Shown here piece after piece: positions 49,801-58,997 of a stretch of 64,000 nt of DNA. The DNA comes from Bugula neritina (lineage: Eukaryota > Bryozoa > Gymnolaemata > Cheilostomatida > Bugulidae). The notes beneath the pieces are model-generated. The model saw only the letters and a list, made by a program, of their open reading frames with translations. It was not told where the DNA came from and did not search any database. The DNA lies in assembly GCA_964035545.1 (NCBI GenBank), contig OZ037766.1, positions 12,285,722 through 12,349,721 on the forward strand, in the 5' to 3' direction. The position numbers were made by a program, and so were the translations under genes. Position 1 is the stretch's first letter, and each line of letters opens with the position of its first letter.

Positions 49801-50844
49801 AGACCACAGGCTCACTTTCAACAGTTTCTACGGCTTCAGGTACAACCTCCTCTTCAGCAACAACAGATTTCGCAGCGTCTTTGAGTTCTGCTTTAATGTC
49901 GTCAGTTGCAGGTGGTTCAGCACCTGCACGTACCTCAGCAACCGGCAGGTCTACGTCTTCAGCAACAGCGGGGACCGATTCCTCAACAACCGGCTGGTCT
50001 GCTTCCTCAGCAACAGCCTGGTATGGCTCTTCAGAAACAGGTTGGTCTCGTTCCACAGTGACCACGGGTGCACTTTCAACAGCTTCTGTAGCTTCAGGTA
50101 CAACCTCCTCTTCAGCAACAACAGATTCAGCAGCGTCTTTGATTTCTGCTTCAATATCGTCGGTTGCAGGTTGTTCAGCATCTGCTTGTTCCTCAGCAAC
50201 CAGCAGGTCGGCTTCTTCAGCAACAGTCTGGACTAGTTCCTCAACAACTGGCTGGTTTGGCTCTTCAGCAATAGGCTGGTCTGGTTCTTCAGAGACAGGT
50301 TGGTCTGGTTCCATAGTGACCACAGGTGCACTTTCAACAGCCTCCGTAGCTTCAGGTACAACTTGCTCTTCGGTCACAATAAGTTCTGTAGTGTCCGTAA
50401 CTTCTGCTTGATTTTGACTTGCTTCAACTTTATCAGCTGCAAGCACTTCATCACTCACTGGTTCTTCAGCTGCAGGCTGCTCTACAGTGATTGTGGGCTC
50501 AATTTCTGATGCTTCAATCCCAATGTCAGGCTTATCAATCAGCTTAACTTCTGAGGTTCGTTCAACTTCTGTAGTGAGCTTTTGTGTAGGTAATTGTGTA
50601 GCAGTATCATTCTGTGCATAATCTTCACCCCTTTTTGAACTACTTTTATTTTCCAGAATTGCCTGAGCTGTCGGGCTTATTTCTTCAATGGAAATGGATT
50701 CATGGAATGGTTTACTCAGGTTATGTGCTTTGCTCTCACTAGAAGCACTTGTTACGGTCATACATAACGTAATTTCTTCTCGTCTCATAAGCTCATTAGA
50801 TACCTGGGCAATTGCCTTCCCAGCAGCATCATTTTCTGATGAAG
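22810..50844 (-). CDS. ank: Ankyrin giant exon 1: 28,035 bp, 9,345 residues
   Basis: Acceptor GTTTTCGTTTTAG before base 50844, donor TTCAG|GTTTGT after 22810, phase 1 to 1, no internal stop. Residues 1 to about 120 (ASSENDAAGKAIAQVSNELM onward) and the last 250 or so are ordinary Ser/Thr-rich disordered sequence. Everything between is a hugely expanded acidic array built on an 8-residue, 24-bp unit (EEPDQTVA, EEPDQPVS and variants). The array is punctuated about 30 times by a 45-55 residue module ending SVAAEEELVPEAVEAVESEP. The array has about 35% Glu plus Asp, almost no Lys, Arg or aromatic residues, and its few Cys sit in the module (PPACDVDSD). It should be a roughly 1-MDa extended polyanion on the cytoplasmic side of the membrane skeleton. 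If the intron after it is retained, a stop follows after four codons. Confidence 0.92.
27400..33280 (-). repeat. Higher-order repeat, three copies of 2,112 bp
   Basis: Sequence at about 27.4-29.5 kb recurs at +2,112 and +4,224 with only scattered differences. For example, the stretches starting 27774, 29886 and 31998 match over about 660 bp with one or two coding changes between the first pair. 2,112 is 88 units of 24 bp, or 704 codons. The third copy diverges from the second near 33280. Confidence 0.85.
36850..40610 (-). repeat. Higher-order repeat, two copies of 1,917 bp
   Basis: Sequence from about 36.85 kb recurs 1,917 bp later (for example 37085 and 39002, 38104 and 40021), nearly identical over about 1.8 kb. 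1,917 is 639 codons, so the frame is kept. Confidence 0.85.
45454..48140 (-). repeat. Nested duplications of 1,713 and 360 bp
   Basis: The block at 45454-45970 recurs at 47167-47680 (offset 1,713). Within the second copy, the unit starting at 47503 recurs at 47863 (offset 360, 15 units of 24 bp). Both offsets are multiples of three. Confidence 0.8.
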
Positions 50845-51272
50845 CTAAAACGAAAACATATATCATCACAAAACCCAAAATAAATGAACTATTATTACAA
50901 ATTTCAACAAAAATACTAGTAAAGTGGTGCTTTGAGTAGATGTTCATGCAATGCTCATTCACATTAGGCAGGCAGCTGATAAAACCTCAAACTCAATTTA
51001 TTCGGCTTCAAAGCTGTTCTTAAAATCAATAGTATAAGCGCCAAGGAATCTACTGTCAGTGAATATACACCTGCCCTGGTCCTGGCTGTGTTTGGAATTA
51101 AGGCAAGGCTGTTAATGGTTGCAGCATCGAGCATATTAGATTGCATATGTATATTATGTATTCGTAATATATAAAAATTCCCCTTTTAGATTCATTACTT
51201 TCGTTCAAAACATAAAATAGCTAAATGTACCAGATGCAATTACAACAAATAATGGAAAACAGAAATACTAAC
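50845..51272 (-). other. ank: Ankyrin intron before the 28-kb exon
   Basis: 428 bp with a good polypyrimidine acceptor. No further exon seen. Confidence 0.5.
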
Positions 51273-51309
51273 CAATGTGTTTTGTTGAATTTTCTGATGA
51301 GGTCTTCAT
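51273..51309 (-). CDS. ank: Candidate alternative first exon 3 (MKTSSENSTKHI)
   Basis: ATG at 51309 gives 12 codons plus one base, then donor ATTG|GTTAGT in phase 1, the phase of the next exons. If unspliced, TAG follows at once. No convincing acceptor precedes it, so it would be a first exon giving the 28-kb exon its own start. The ATG context is weak, and another ATG upstream runs out of phase. It shares TCATCAGAAAAT with the start of the 28-kb exon, which may mean the two are related by duplication. Confidence 0.4.
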
Positions 51310-52068
51310 AACAATTTGGTTCCTTCATGCAAAAGCACTGGCCAGCTCGGAGGCGTAAGTTTTATCAGTACATGCAGCAGTGGTGACATAAAGTGAGTAA
51401 AGTTTCTAGGGCTAGCTAGCCAAAGCTTGTTGAAGCATCAGTGGAGTAGTCATAAACGAAGGAAGGATGTCGATAGTATTTATGGTTAAAGCTATAGCCG
51501 CCAGCGGAAATCATTCAACTACGAGTTTGAAGTCAAACCTTCGAAGGTCAACTCATGTCGCAAATTACTTTTTTATCCAAAATATAGTCCCAACAGTTCA
51601 TTCATTGTCTCTGCAGCGCGGCCATTGCAAATATTAGAGCATTAGAAAGTGTGAGAAAGAAAAGTGAAGACTAGGTGTTTAAGTGGTTAGCATTCTTTGT
51701 CAAAGGGAAGCAAGCAACCAGAGATGAAATTTGAAGAAACTGACATTGCGTTCCATCAGATAAAGATGAAGACTACTGATTATGAAACAGTAATTCCCTG
51801 TCTGTGTAAGAGAGGGCAGTGTGATACGAGAGCCTGATAAGCAATGACTAATGGATATGAAATACTTAATAGCTGTAAGTTTAGAGCAGGCAACATGCTA
51901 TGAACCATAATGTGACAACATAGGACCACAAGCTGTAAAAGCTCTTGAAAAATTTAAAATGGAACTTTTATCTTTAATGAAATAAAGAGCACAACTCTCA
52001 ATATTGTACATGGATTACCTGCATTTTCCGTCCACAGCAACACCAAACAAGAGTAAATTAATACTTAC
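51310..52068 (-). other. ank: Ankyrin intron or promoter-bearing interval
   Basis: 759 bp. Nothing coding was recognised. It would contain the promoter of the candidate first exon at 51273-51309 if that exon is real. No TATA box was clear. Confidence 0.4.
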
Positions 52069-52134
52069 CATCCAAGCCATCCTTTTCATCTGTGCTCACC
52101 AATGGTGTGGGACTGGATTCATTTTCTCGAAAAT
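52069..52134 (-). CDS. ank: Ankyrin tail exon, 66 bp
   Basis: Acceptor TTTATGTAG, donor GATG|GTAAGT (strong), phase 1 to 1, reading DFRENESSPTPLVSTDEKDG then LDG. It is the acceptor for the candidate alternative first exons upstream and the last small exon before the 28-kb exon. Confidence 0.75.
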
Positions 52135-52712
52135 CTACATAAATAAAACAAACTAGGATTAATATAGTTCCATGCTATTATCTAAATTTTACGTCTTAAA
52201 CCAATTACAATACAACATTCAAAGAGTTGGAAGCTACGTTTAACACTTGAAAAACAAATTGAAAATTTACAAAATTGTGTTATTACATGTAAATGCTTTG
52301 CTTTTGAGTTTTACAACTAGAATAGAACACTATGTCACTGGTATCAAGTGTAAACAGTGTAAACAGGTGTTGGAGTTGTCATAACTATAAACTAGAAGTG
52401 ATAGCAGAAAGATTCAACTGATGCAAACCAACAATTAATAATAACTGAGATTACATAATTATATATTACAATACTGGATGGCTAAAATCACATAATATTT
52501 TTAGAAGACTTCACATAATAAGCATTGAAAAACTTACTAATGAAAAACCTATAAAAAGAGTTTAGAAAACATGTATCACATGACTTGAAATTAATAATTA
52601 AAGAAAAAATGTTTTGGGCTTGAAGGAGGTTAAAAAATTGCTTATACCTTCAATCGTATTGAAAATATCAGTCAACTCAAACACTCCAAAAAATAGCCCT
52701 AAAAAAGACTAC
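52135..52712 (-). other. ank: Ankyrin intron
   Basis: 578 bp between the TM first exon and the 66-bp exon. Nothing recognised. Confidence 0.5.
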
Positions 52713-52857
52713 CTGTGTAAGGATCATATCCAGCTAGACGAAGAGTTAGATGAGCTAAGACAATAACACCAGCAAATACGGCACACAAGCAAGTCGTGGC
52801 CCATTTTTGCAGAGAAGAGATATAGTTACAAAACTGGTGTGATATATCAGCCTCCAT
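52713..52857 (-). CDS. ank: Candidate alternative first exon 2 with transmembrane helix
   Basis: ATG at 52857 (GTT ATG G, fair context) opens 48 codons plus one base and ends at ACAG|GTAGTC in phase 1. The peptide starts MEADISHQFCNYISSLQKW, has a hydrophobic helix at about residues 20-42 (ATTCLCAVFAGVIVLAHLTL), and ends RLAGYDPYTG. No acceptor with a pyrimidine tract lies upstream, so it reads best as a first exon from an internal promoter. Joined to the 66-bp exon and then to 21563-22602 it would encode about 417 residues: TM helix plus ankyrin C-terminal domain, the architecture of vertebrate sAnk1 in the sarcoplasmic reticulum. Without transcripts this remains a prediction. An internal-exon reading from a weak AG at about 52894 is possible. 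Confidence 0.6.
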
Positions 52858-53395
52858 AACCAAGATGGAGAAATGAGAACCTAACTCTATGCATTCCTCT
52901 TACAAGATGGCAGGTAGAGAAGACATCAGGATAATTAGAAACAAATAAACTTGCAGTGAGCCAATGAGGAAAGAGTTGCACCTGACCTCTAAAGCTGGTG
53001 TCAGTAAGCTATATACAGGTAATCAATGACCTCTAAGGAATGACACTAAGCTATATCAAATGGCTGTGTTCAGATCCAACAATAATTAGCTAAGCAAAAT
53101 ACTAGAAGTTTAGGGCTACAGTTGAGAGAGTTCGACAGGGCTAAATGACGTTGGATGATAAAGTAAACTACATGACAGTTGCCAAGACCAGACAGTGTCA
53201 AATCTACCTGATGGCTGAATTTCAGTAAGGTAATGACTCAATGTTTGAAGAACGCCATATCTCAACAACATAAACAAACATAGAGAAACACATTACAAAA
53301 AATACCAGAGGTCATCAGAAAGAAGACAAAAATGCCATAGCATTGCTCTAGCAAATAAAAGATTAATTGCATATCACCATGTAGTTTGGACAAAC
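52858..53395 (-). other. ank: Ankyrin intron or promoter-bearing interval
   Basis: 538 bp upstream of the TM first exon. It should hold its 5' UTR and promoter. I could not identify a core element. Confidence 0.4.
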
Positions 53396-53483
53396 CTTCA
53401 CCCTTCTTCGTTATTCCCTTCTTCTTTGACTTGGATTTTATAGCATTAGAACCACAGCAAAGTTTGTAAAATATTTTAGGCAT
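53396..53483 (-). CDS. ank: Candidate alternative first exon 1 (Cys-Cys, polybasic)
   Basis: ATG at 53483 gives 29 codons plus one base and ends at GAAG|GTTTGT in phase 1. The donor hexamer is the same as that of the 28-kb exon. The peptide is MPKIFYKLCCGSNAIKSKSK followed by KKGITKKGE. Adjacent cysteines next to a Lys-rich run are typical of palmitoylated, lipid-binding N-termini. It has no acceptor-like sequence upstream, so it fits a first exon. It would give a second way to anchor repeat-less ankyrin isoforms in a membrane. Confidence 0.5.
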
Positions 53484-54494
53484 CACTAGCAGTTAGGTTC
53501 AACACAGGTGTGTCACACCGGGTTGCTAGACAAGTGTGTAGAAAAATCTGAACAGCCGTAGAAAGCTCATGCTTAGATATACAGCACAGCCAATACTAAA
53601 TTCCACAGTGTGTTGATAGGGCAATAACGCAACAAGCACGATATTGCAGCAACTGACGTAACCAAGGCTAGCAGACTAAACACAAGAGTGTCATGTGATC
53701 AAATACTAAAGCAGAAGATGAAATCAAAAACTTCCAAATTCTTTTATAATTTAATCCAGCCCAGACCTTGTCTGCGGATCTAATAAATAACTAGAGTATC
53801 AGTTGCCAAGAATACTGGTTTAGACTGGTTGAAACTGAGTCAAAAAGAACATTTTTCCAGCTAATGATTTCTGTATGCAATTCCCAGACCATGAACTTCC
53901 TAAACCTCCTCATTATATTCGTACTGTTCATTCAAAATTGGGAATGCTGACAAACCAACTCACAGTATATTCAAATAACAGTGACTATTATAAATAAAAA
54001 ACACATCAGTACATGCAAAAATGTTTGGCATTTTTTGCTAGAGATTAGACATGTATGGAAAACAAGTGACATTATTATGGCAGCAGCACTAGGTTGAGAG
54101 TAATTAGCATAAAATGTGTTGGCCGAATACAAGGCCTCCAGCTAGCAACTGTGTGCTTTATAGAATACTTGCAGCAATTCAAACATTATCTACATAACCC
54201 ATTTTTTATATCAAATCAGTTTAAAAACCTACAAATCACCACTGCATTTCTCATATCGGCAAAAACCTCTTTCATCAACCAGCTCAAAGTCAGAAAGTAT
54301 TAACTAAATTATGTAGGAATGGCAGTATACTTATACCTATTTACCAATATCATTTCAGTGTGTGAATTGCTTTTAAAAATACCTAACGCGCCTAATTGAG
54401 CACCCTTTGAATAGAACTAAACAATAGGACACCCCTGCAAACACATGCAGCAGTAAACACCAAGAGTTGAAGCTGTCAAGATTTCATGACTGAC
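53484..54494 (-). other. ank: Ankyrin intron or promoter-bearing interval, 1.0 kb
   Basis: AT-rich. Nothing else supported by splice sites and phase. Confidence 0.45.
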
Positions 54495-54647
54495 CTTGTG
54501 GTTCAAATGCTTCCATCTGGGCGTTACTTTGGGTGATGGAGACGGAGCTGCTGACTTCAGCAAACATAACAGACGTGCTGGTCTCGGAGAAGGTGGTTAC
54601 TCGTTCGACACATGGAGACAACTCTATGACTTCATCAACAGGCTCAC
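54495..54647 (-). CDS. ank: Ankyrin tail exon, 153 bp
   Basis: Acceptor ATTGCAG, donor CAAG|GTCAGT, phase 1 to 1, reading GEPVDEVIELSPCVERVTTF then SETSTSVMFAEVSSSVSITQ and SNAQMEAFEPQ. In-frame, disordered, no domain. Confidence 0.8.
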
Positions 54648-56164
54648 CTGCAATGGGCATTAGAAAAATTCACTGTTACAGTAGGCAGGCTTTTTCTCCC
54701 TCTACATACTTTAACTAATCATACACACACAAATTCCTTTTCAATGCCAAGTCTTAAATTATCATCACAGATCTTGGAATTAAAATAAAAGTGATTGAGC
54801 ATGCCACCTCTGGTTTGAATTAAAGTTGAAATTTTGTTGCTTGTTACCTAATGCTGTGTCACAACATTAGAGAGCTCAAAAATATACCTAGCTAGTGTAG
54901 AGACAGGTGAACAAAAAGCTGTATTATACAATAGAACAAAAAAGGTGTTGTATAAATGCATTTTTTAATTGATACCTTTTCATTCAGACATTTCATTTTA
55001 CAGTGTACCAACCATTATTTTGGCCAGCTTTACAATCATTGAAAAAGTGCGAAAGAACTATTAATGATTTAATGCTGTTTATGATATAAAAACACATGTA
55101 AGCTCTCCAAGAAATTATGCAGCCCTATTTCCTGTTTATTCCAACAGCAAAAAACCTTTACAGTGAACTCTTTTATTATGCCAATAATTCTGCTCTGCCA
55201 TTATAGACATCATCCCAAACTTTATGTAAACATAATGTGAACATTATGTAAATTCAAACTAAACTTGGCATACCATTGATGTATGGCATTAAGTAAAAGA
55301 ACTTCACATGGAAGACATTTCCCAACAGCAAGGCAGATTAAATTTATTCAAATCTCAAAAATAGATATATACCTATTACCAATTAAGACATACAAGCGAA
55401 GAAAAACCTAATTTTCTGCCATTAAGTTCCTGGCACCTTGTAAGTTTCCTAAGAAAAACATGCAAAACATTGAGCTGTTGGTAGGTGCAAACGTAATTAC
55501 TTGACATGTGCAACAGAATAATCAAAGATAAAATCTAAAAAATATACGAACTGTATCTGTGATTTACTGGCCTTAAATCCTAACCCATGAACATTATTTT
55601 TTATAACATACTAAACTATATGCCGAAGAATACTTTGTGTGCGTTGAAAAATGCTACTGTAATTTGTAATGTAATAGCTAAATACATTATATAGTCTACG
55701 GCTCTAGGCACTACAATATTTCCTAGGATATGAAATCGACAACAAAAAGAGAGCTGAACAAGCCAGTACAAAACTAGTCTGACAATTTAAAGATCTTTAT
55801 AATACAGACAACTTTTTAACTTTTCCATCAAGGTGAAACTTTAAACCAAAGAGTTTCAACTCTAATGGAAGCAACTAGTGACCAATCAATTAATTTATGC
55901 TATAAAGTTAACCCAGTAGAAGCAATTTGTTCTACTTTTATGTTGCATAACATGCCATTAGAGTCACGCAAAATTGCAGCTACAACCTACAGTTTTAAGA
56001 CTTGCAGCTACAACCTGAAGTTCTAAGACGGACATATGCTTTAACAGCAATTTCTATTAAAGATCACACATCAGATGAACAGATAGCCAAAATACAAAAG
56101 GAGAACTTCGAACTTCTCTATCTATTTAGCCCGGCAGGTGCAAACTCAATCATGAATATAATAC
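54648..56164 (-). other. ank: Ankyrin intron, 1.5 kb
   Basis: AT-rich. No exon, RNA gene or mobile element that I can support. Confidence 0.5.
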
Positions 56165-56341
56165 CTTCCATATGCTCTTCTATCAGCACATCTTGTGAAG
56201 AGACTTCCAGCTCTCTGACGAGTGTCTGATATGCTTCCTGGCGAACTAGAGACTTTTCCAACAGCTCTTCTTCATTTGGTGTAAACGACTCAGAGTACCG
56301 AAGATCAGTACTTCTTACTATCACATCTGAGTGGCCAAAAT
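56165..56341 (-). CDS. ank: Ankyrin tail exon, 177 bp (paralogue of the 180-bp exon)
   Basis: Acceptor TTCGAATAG, donor GAAG|GTATTA, phase 1 to 1. It reads DFGHSDVIVRSTDLRYSESF, then TPNEEELLEKSLVRQEAYQT and LVRELEVSSQDV. The central helix (EEELLEKSLVRQEAYQTLVR) aligns with the same region of the exon at 58998-59177, at about 45% identity and with the same phase and length, so the two look like duplicated exons flanking the 1.8-kb repeat exon. Confidence 0.85.
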
Positions 56342-56600
56342 CTATTCGAAACATGAATCAATCCAATTTAACATACTGAAGGAAACAACATGGAGAAATT
56401 GTAATTTTGTATTTCGAGTTTATTGAAGGATGAACCCGAGGAAAAGAGATCATTAAAACATTGTGCCGATATTGGTAAAAGCAAGTGGATGCTAGTAAAT
56501 ACAGCTATAATATTCAGCAATAGTCTACCCTTTGTATTATTACAAACCCAAAGATTCAAAGACCATAAACAGGTAGCAGCAATGATTGTTAAACAAGTAC

Positions 56601-58367
56601 CTTCACCGCCTGCAAAGATGACTTCAGAAGATTGGATGTCTTCAGCCAGAGGAGTAACAATCTCGAGAGATGGTGACACTTCTTCGTAGACAGGCTCAGC
56701 ATGCTCTGCTCCTTCGACATCTAGTGGAACATCATAGGTGTCATTTTCAGTGGCAGGCTCTTTCTCAAGTATCTCACCGGGAGTACTTTCAGTACTACCT
56801 TGGTATGAGACTGGTATCTCGTAGTCTGGGCCACCTTCTGTATCTGACAAGTCGTTGAGTGAATGCTGTACACTTACTGGTGTTTCGTAAGTTGGTTCTG
56901 GTGCATCTATAGCGGTGGCCAATTCTCTGTCAAAACCAGGCGCATCGTATGATGGTGGCTCAACCTCTTCAGAACTGAATTCTTGAGGTTCATCTGCAAT
57001 AGCTGGACTCAAGTCTTGAGGTTCATCTGCAGGAGGTTGACTGAAGTCTTGAGGTTCATCTGCAGGAGACTGACTGAATTCTTGAGGTTCATCTGCAGGA
57101 GACTGACTGAAGTCTTGAGGTTCATCTGCAGGAGACTGACTGAATTCTTGAGGTTCATCTGCAGGAGACTGACTGAATTGTCGAGGTTCATCTGCAGGAG
57201 ACTGACTGAAGTCTTGAGGTTCATCTGCAGGAGACTGACTGAATTCTTGAGGTTCATCTGCAGGAGTTGGACTGTAGTCTTGGGGTTCATCTGCAGGAGA
57301 CTGACTGAAGTCTTGAAGTTCATCTGCAGGAGACTGACTGAATTCTTGAGGTTCATCTGCAGGAGACTGACTGAATTGTCGAGGTTCATCTGCAGGAGAC
57401 TGACTGAAGTCTTGAGGTTCATCTGCAGGAGACTGACTGAATTCTTGAGGTTCATCTGCAGGAGTTGGACTGTAGTCTTGGGGTTCATCTGCAGGAGACT
57501 GACTGAAGTCTTGAAGTTCATCTGCAGGAGACTGACTGAATTCTTGAGGTTCATTTGCAGGAGACTGACTGAATTGTCGAGGTTCATCTGCAGGAGACTG
57601 ACTGAAGTCTTGAGGTTCATCTGCAGGAGATTGACTGAATTCTTGAGGTTCATCTGCAGGAGACTGACTGAAGTCTTGAGGTTCATCTGCAGGAGATTGA
57701 CTGAATTCTTGAGGTTCATCTGCAGGAGACTGACTGAAGTCTTGAGGTTCATCTGCAATAGCTGGACTCAAGTCTTGAGGTATATCTGCAGGAGTTGGAC
57801 TCAAGTCTTGGGGTTCATCTGCAGGAGACTGACTGAATTCTTGAGGTTCATCTGCAGGAGATTGACTGTAGTCTTGAGGCTCATCTGCAGGAGACTGACT
57901 GTAGTCTTGAGGTTCATCTGCAGGAGACTGACTGTAGTCTTGAGGTTCATCTGCAGGAGTTGGACTGTAGTCTTGAGGTTCATCTGCAGGAGACTGACTG
58001 TAGTCTTGGGGTTCATCTGCAGGAGACTGGCTGTAGTCTTGGGGTTCATCTGCAGGAGACTGACTAAATTCTTGAGGTTCATCTGCAGGAGCTGAACTGT
58101 AATCTGCAGAAAGCTCAGTGTGGTATTTTGAAATGTTATCGTCAGTGGAGTAAGTGTCCGGTAGAGATTGTGGTGTGTCAACAGTGTCATCTGTGAGATC
58201 AACAGGCGCTTGAGCCTCTAGGGAAGTCACAGAAGCAAAGACAACTGGGGCAGATTCAGCAGTCGGTGCTGATTGCTGCTCGATAGCAGCTTCACTTTCT
58301 AATATGTCTTCATCCAATTGAGGTCTAGACACACGACATGATTCTTCCATCATATCGTTCACAGAAT
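56601..58367 (-). CDS. ank: Ankyrin tail exon, 1,767 bp, 11-residue repeats and YxxP cluster
   Basis: Acceptor TTGATTGTAG, donor GAAG|GTACTT, phase 1 to 1, 589 residues. It begins DSVNDMMEESCRVSRPQLDE. The central 375 or so residues are about 34 copies of an 11-residue unit, SPADEPQDFSQ or SPADEPQDYSQ. The last 150 residues lose the repeat and hold four YxxP motifs (YDAP, YETP, YEIP, YDVP) plus YEEV. YxxP tyrosines, once phosphorylated, are typical SH2 docking sites for Crk/Nck-type adaptors, as in p130Cas. Many repeat copies carry a Tyr in QDYSQS as well. The product is disordered, acidic and Pro-rich. No known domain. Confidence 0.9.
56670..56955 (-). other. YxxP motif cluster
   Basis: Within about 95 residues the exon encodes SYDAPGF, TYETPVS, DYEIPVSY, TYDVPLDV and VYEEVSP. 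Spacing is 16-31 residues with non-repetitive linkers, so the motifs were not simply copied with their surroundings. Confidence 0.75.
56985..58105 (-). repeat. Coding tandem repeat, 33-bp unit, about 34 copies
   Basis: The unit encodes SPADEPQ(D/E)(F/Y)SQ. Copies fall into types (DYSQ, EFSQ, DFSQ, RQFSQ, DLSP). A six-unit, 198-bp block (DY, EF, DF, RQF, EF, LQDF) is itself repeated, indicating two levels of duplication. Confidence 0.95.
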
Positions 58368-58997
58368 CTACAATCAAGCATAGGCTCTTGTAAACAGAGA
58401 GCACTAAGTCAAACATCCCGTCAATTTCAAACTTGTATTATCCAAACCAATTAGAAGCATGCGCATTTTCAATCCAATTTCTAGCTCAGAGAAAATATTG
58501 GGGCGGTGTGGTTAGACACACCAGCTATTTTACTATTGCAAGTGCAAATGCTATTTTGGCAAGAGGCATAAATCAGAGCAAAACTCATTGCAAGAGACAG
58601 AAGATATAAGTTGAATAAAATTTATAGATTGACTGCTAATATTTTTGACATAGAGTTTTGAAAATAAGTAACTGACATTAGAATTTTGATTATAACACGG
58701 CCAAACTTGCAGCAATTTCTTGCTTGTTCTCATGTTGGTGCGGATAAATTATTTATTTGATAAAACGTAACAGCAATGTTGGATACCAAAAAAGCAACTT
58801 CTAAGCTGTATAGGCTGAGACATGTATAGAGAATATATATAACAAGTTTACACTTTGTCTCTATATAGACTGAAGAGCCGCTTCCATGCAGTAGTAGCCA
58901 CGTCACACGGTTAATAAATTGAAAATCCCAAAAATCATTTCCACCACAACTAAACAACCGACGCTTATACACAGTGACACATTGAGAGACTGTATAC
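58368..58997 (-). other. ank: Ankyrin intron
   Basis: 630 bp. No feature recognised. Confidence 0.5.

Larger units (their letters stand above)
23570..50330 (-). repeat. Coding minisatellite, 24-bp unit (EEPDQ octapeptide)
   Basis: On the plus strand the unit looks like TCAGCAACAGTCTGGTCTGG plus TTCT. Hundreds of copies run without a frame break. Variants fall in a few classes (TVAEEPDQ, PVSEEPDQ, QVSEEPDQ, MVADEPDQ, TPTDEPDQ). Because the unit is a multiple of three with few stop-forming triplets, the opposite strand is also open for up to about 700 codons. Confidence 0.95.

Noticed and set aside
22810-50844. CRISPR array or bacterial surface-protein repeats
   Set aside because: Repeats are contiguous without unique spacers and lie in a spliced ankyrin gene. 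There are no cas genes and the introns are eukaryotic.
52895-53040. Internal-exon extension of the TM exon from an AG near 52894
   Set aside because: The frame and phase would work, but there is no polypyrimidine tract before the AG, so an alternative first exon is the simpler reading.
56983-58095. Plus-strand frame of 370 codons with RFICRRLTE repeats, and a minus-strand out-of-frame twin
   Set aside because: Shadows of the 33-bp coding repeat. The minus-strand phase-1 exon has splice sites and joins its neighbours.
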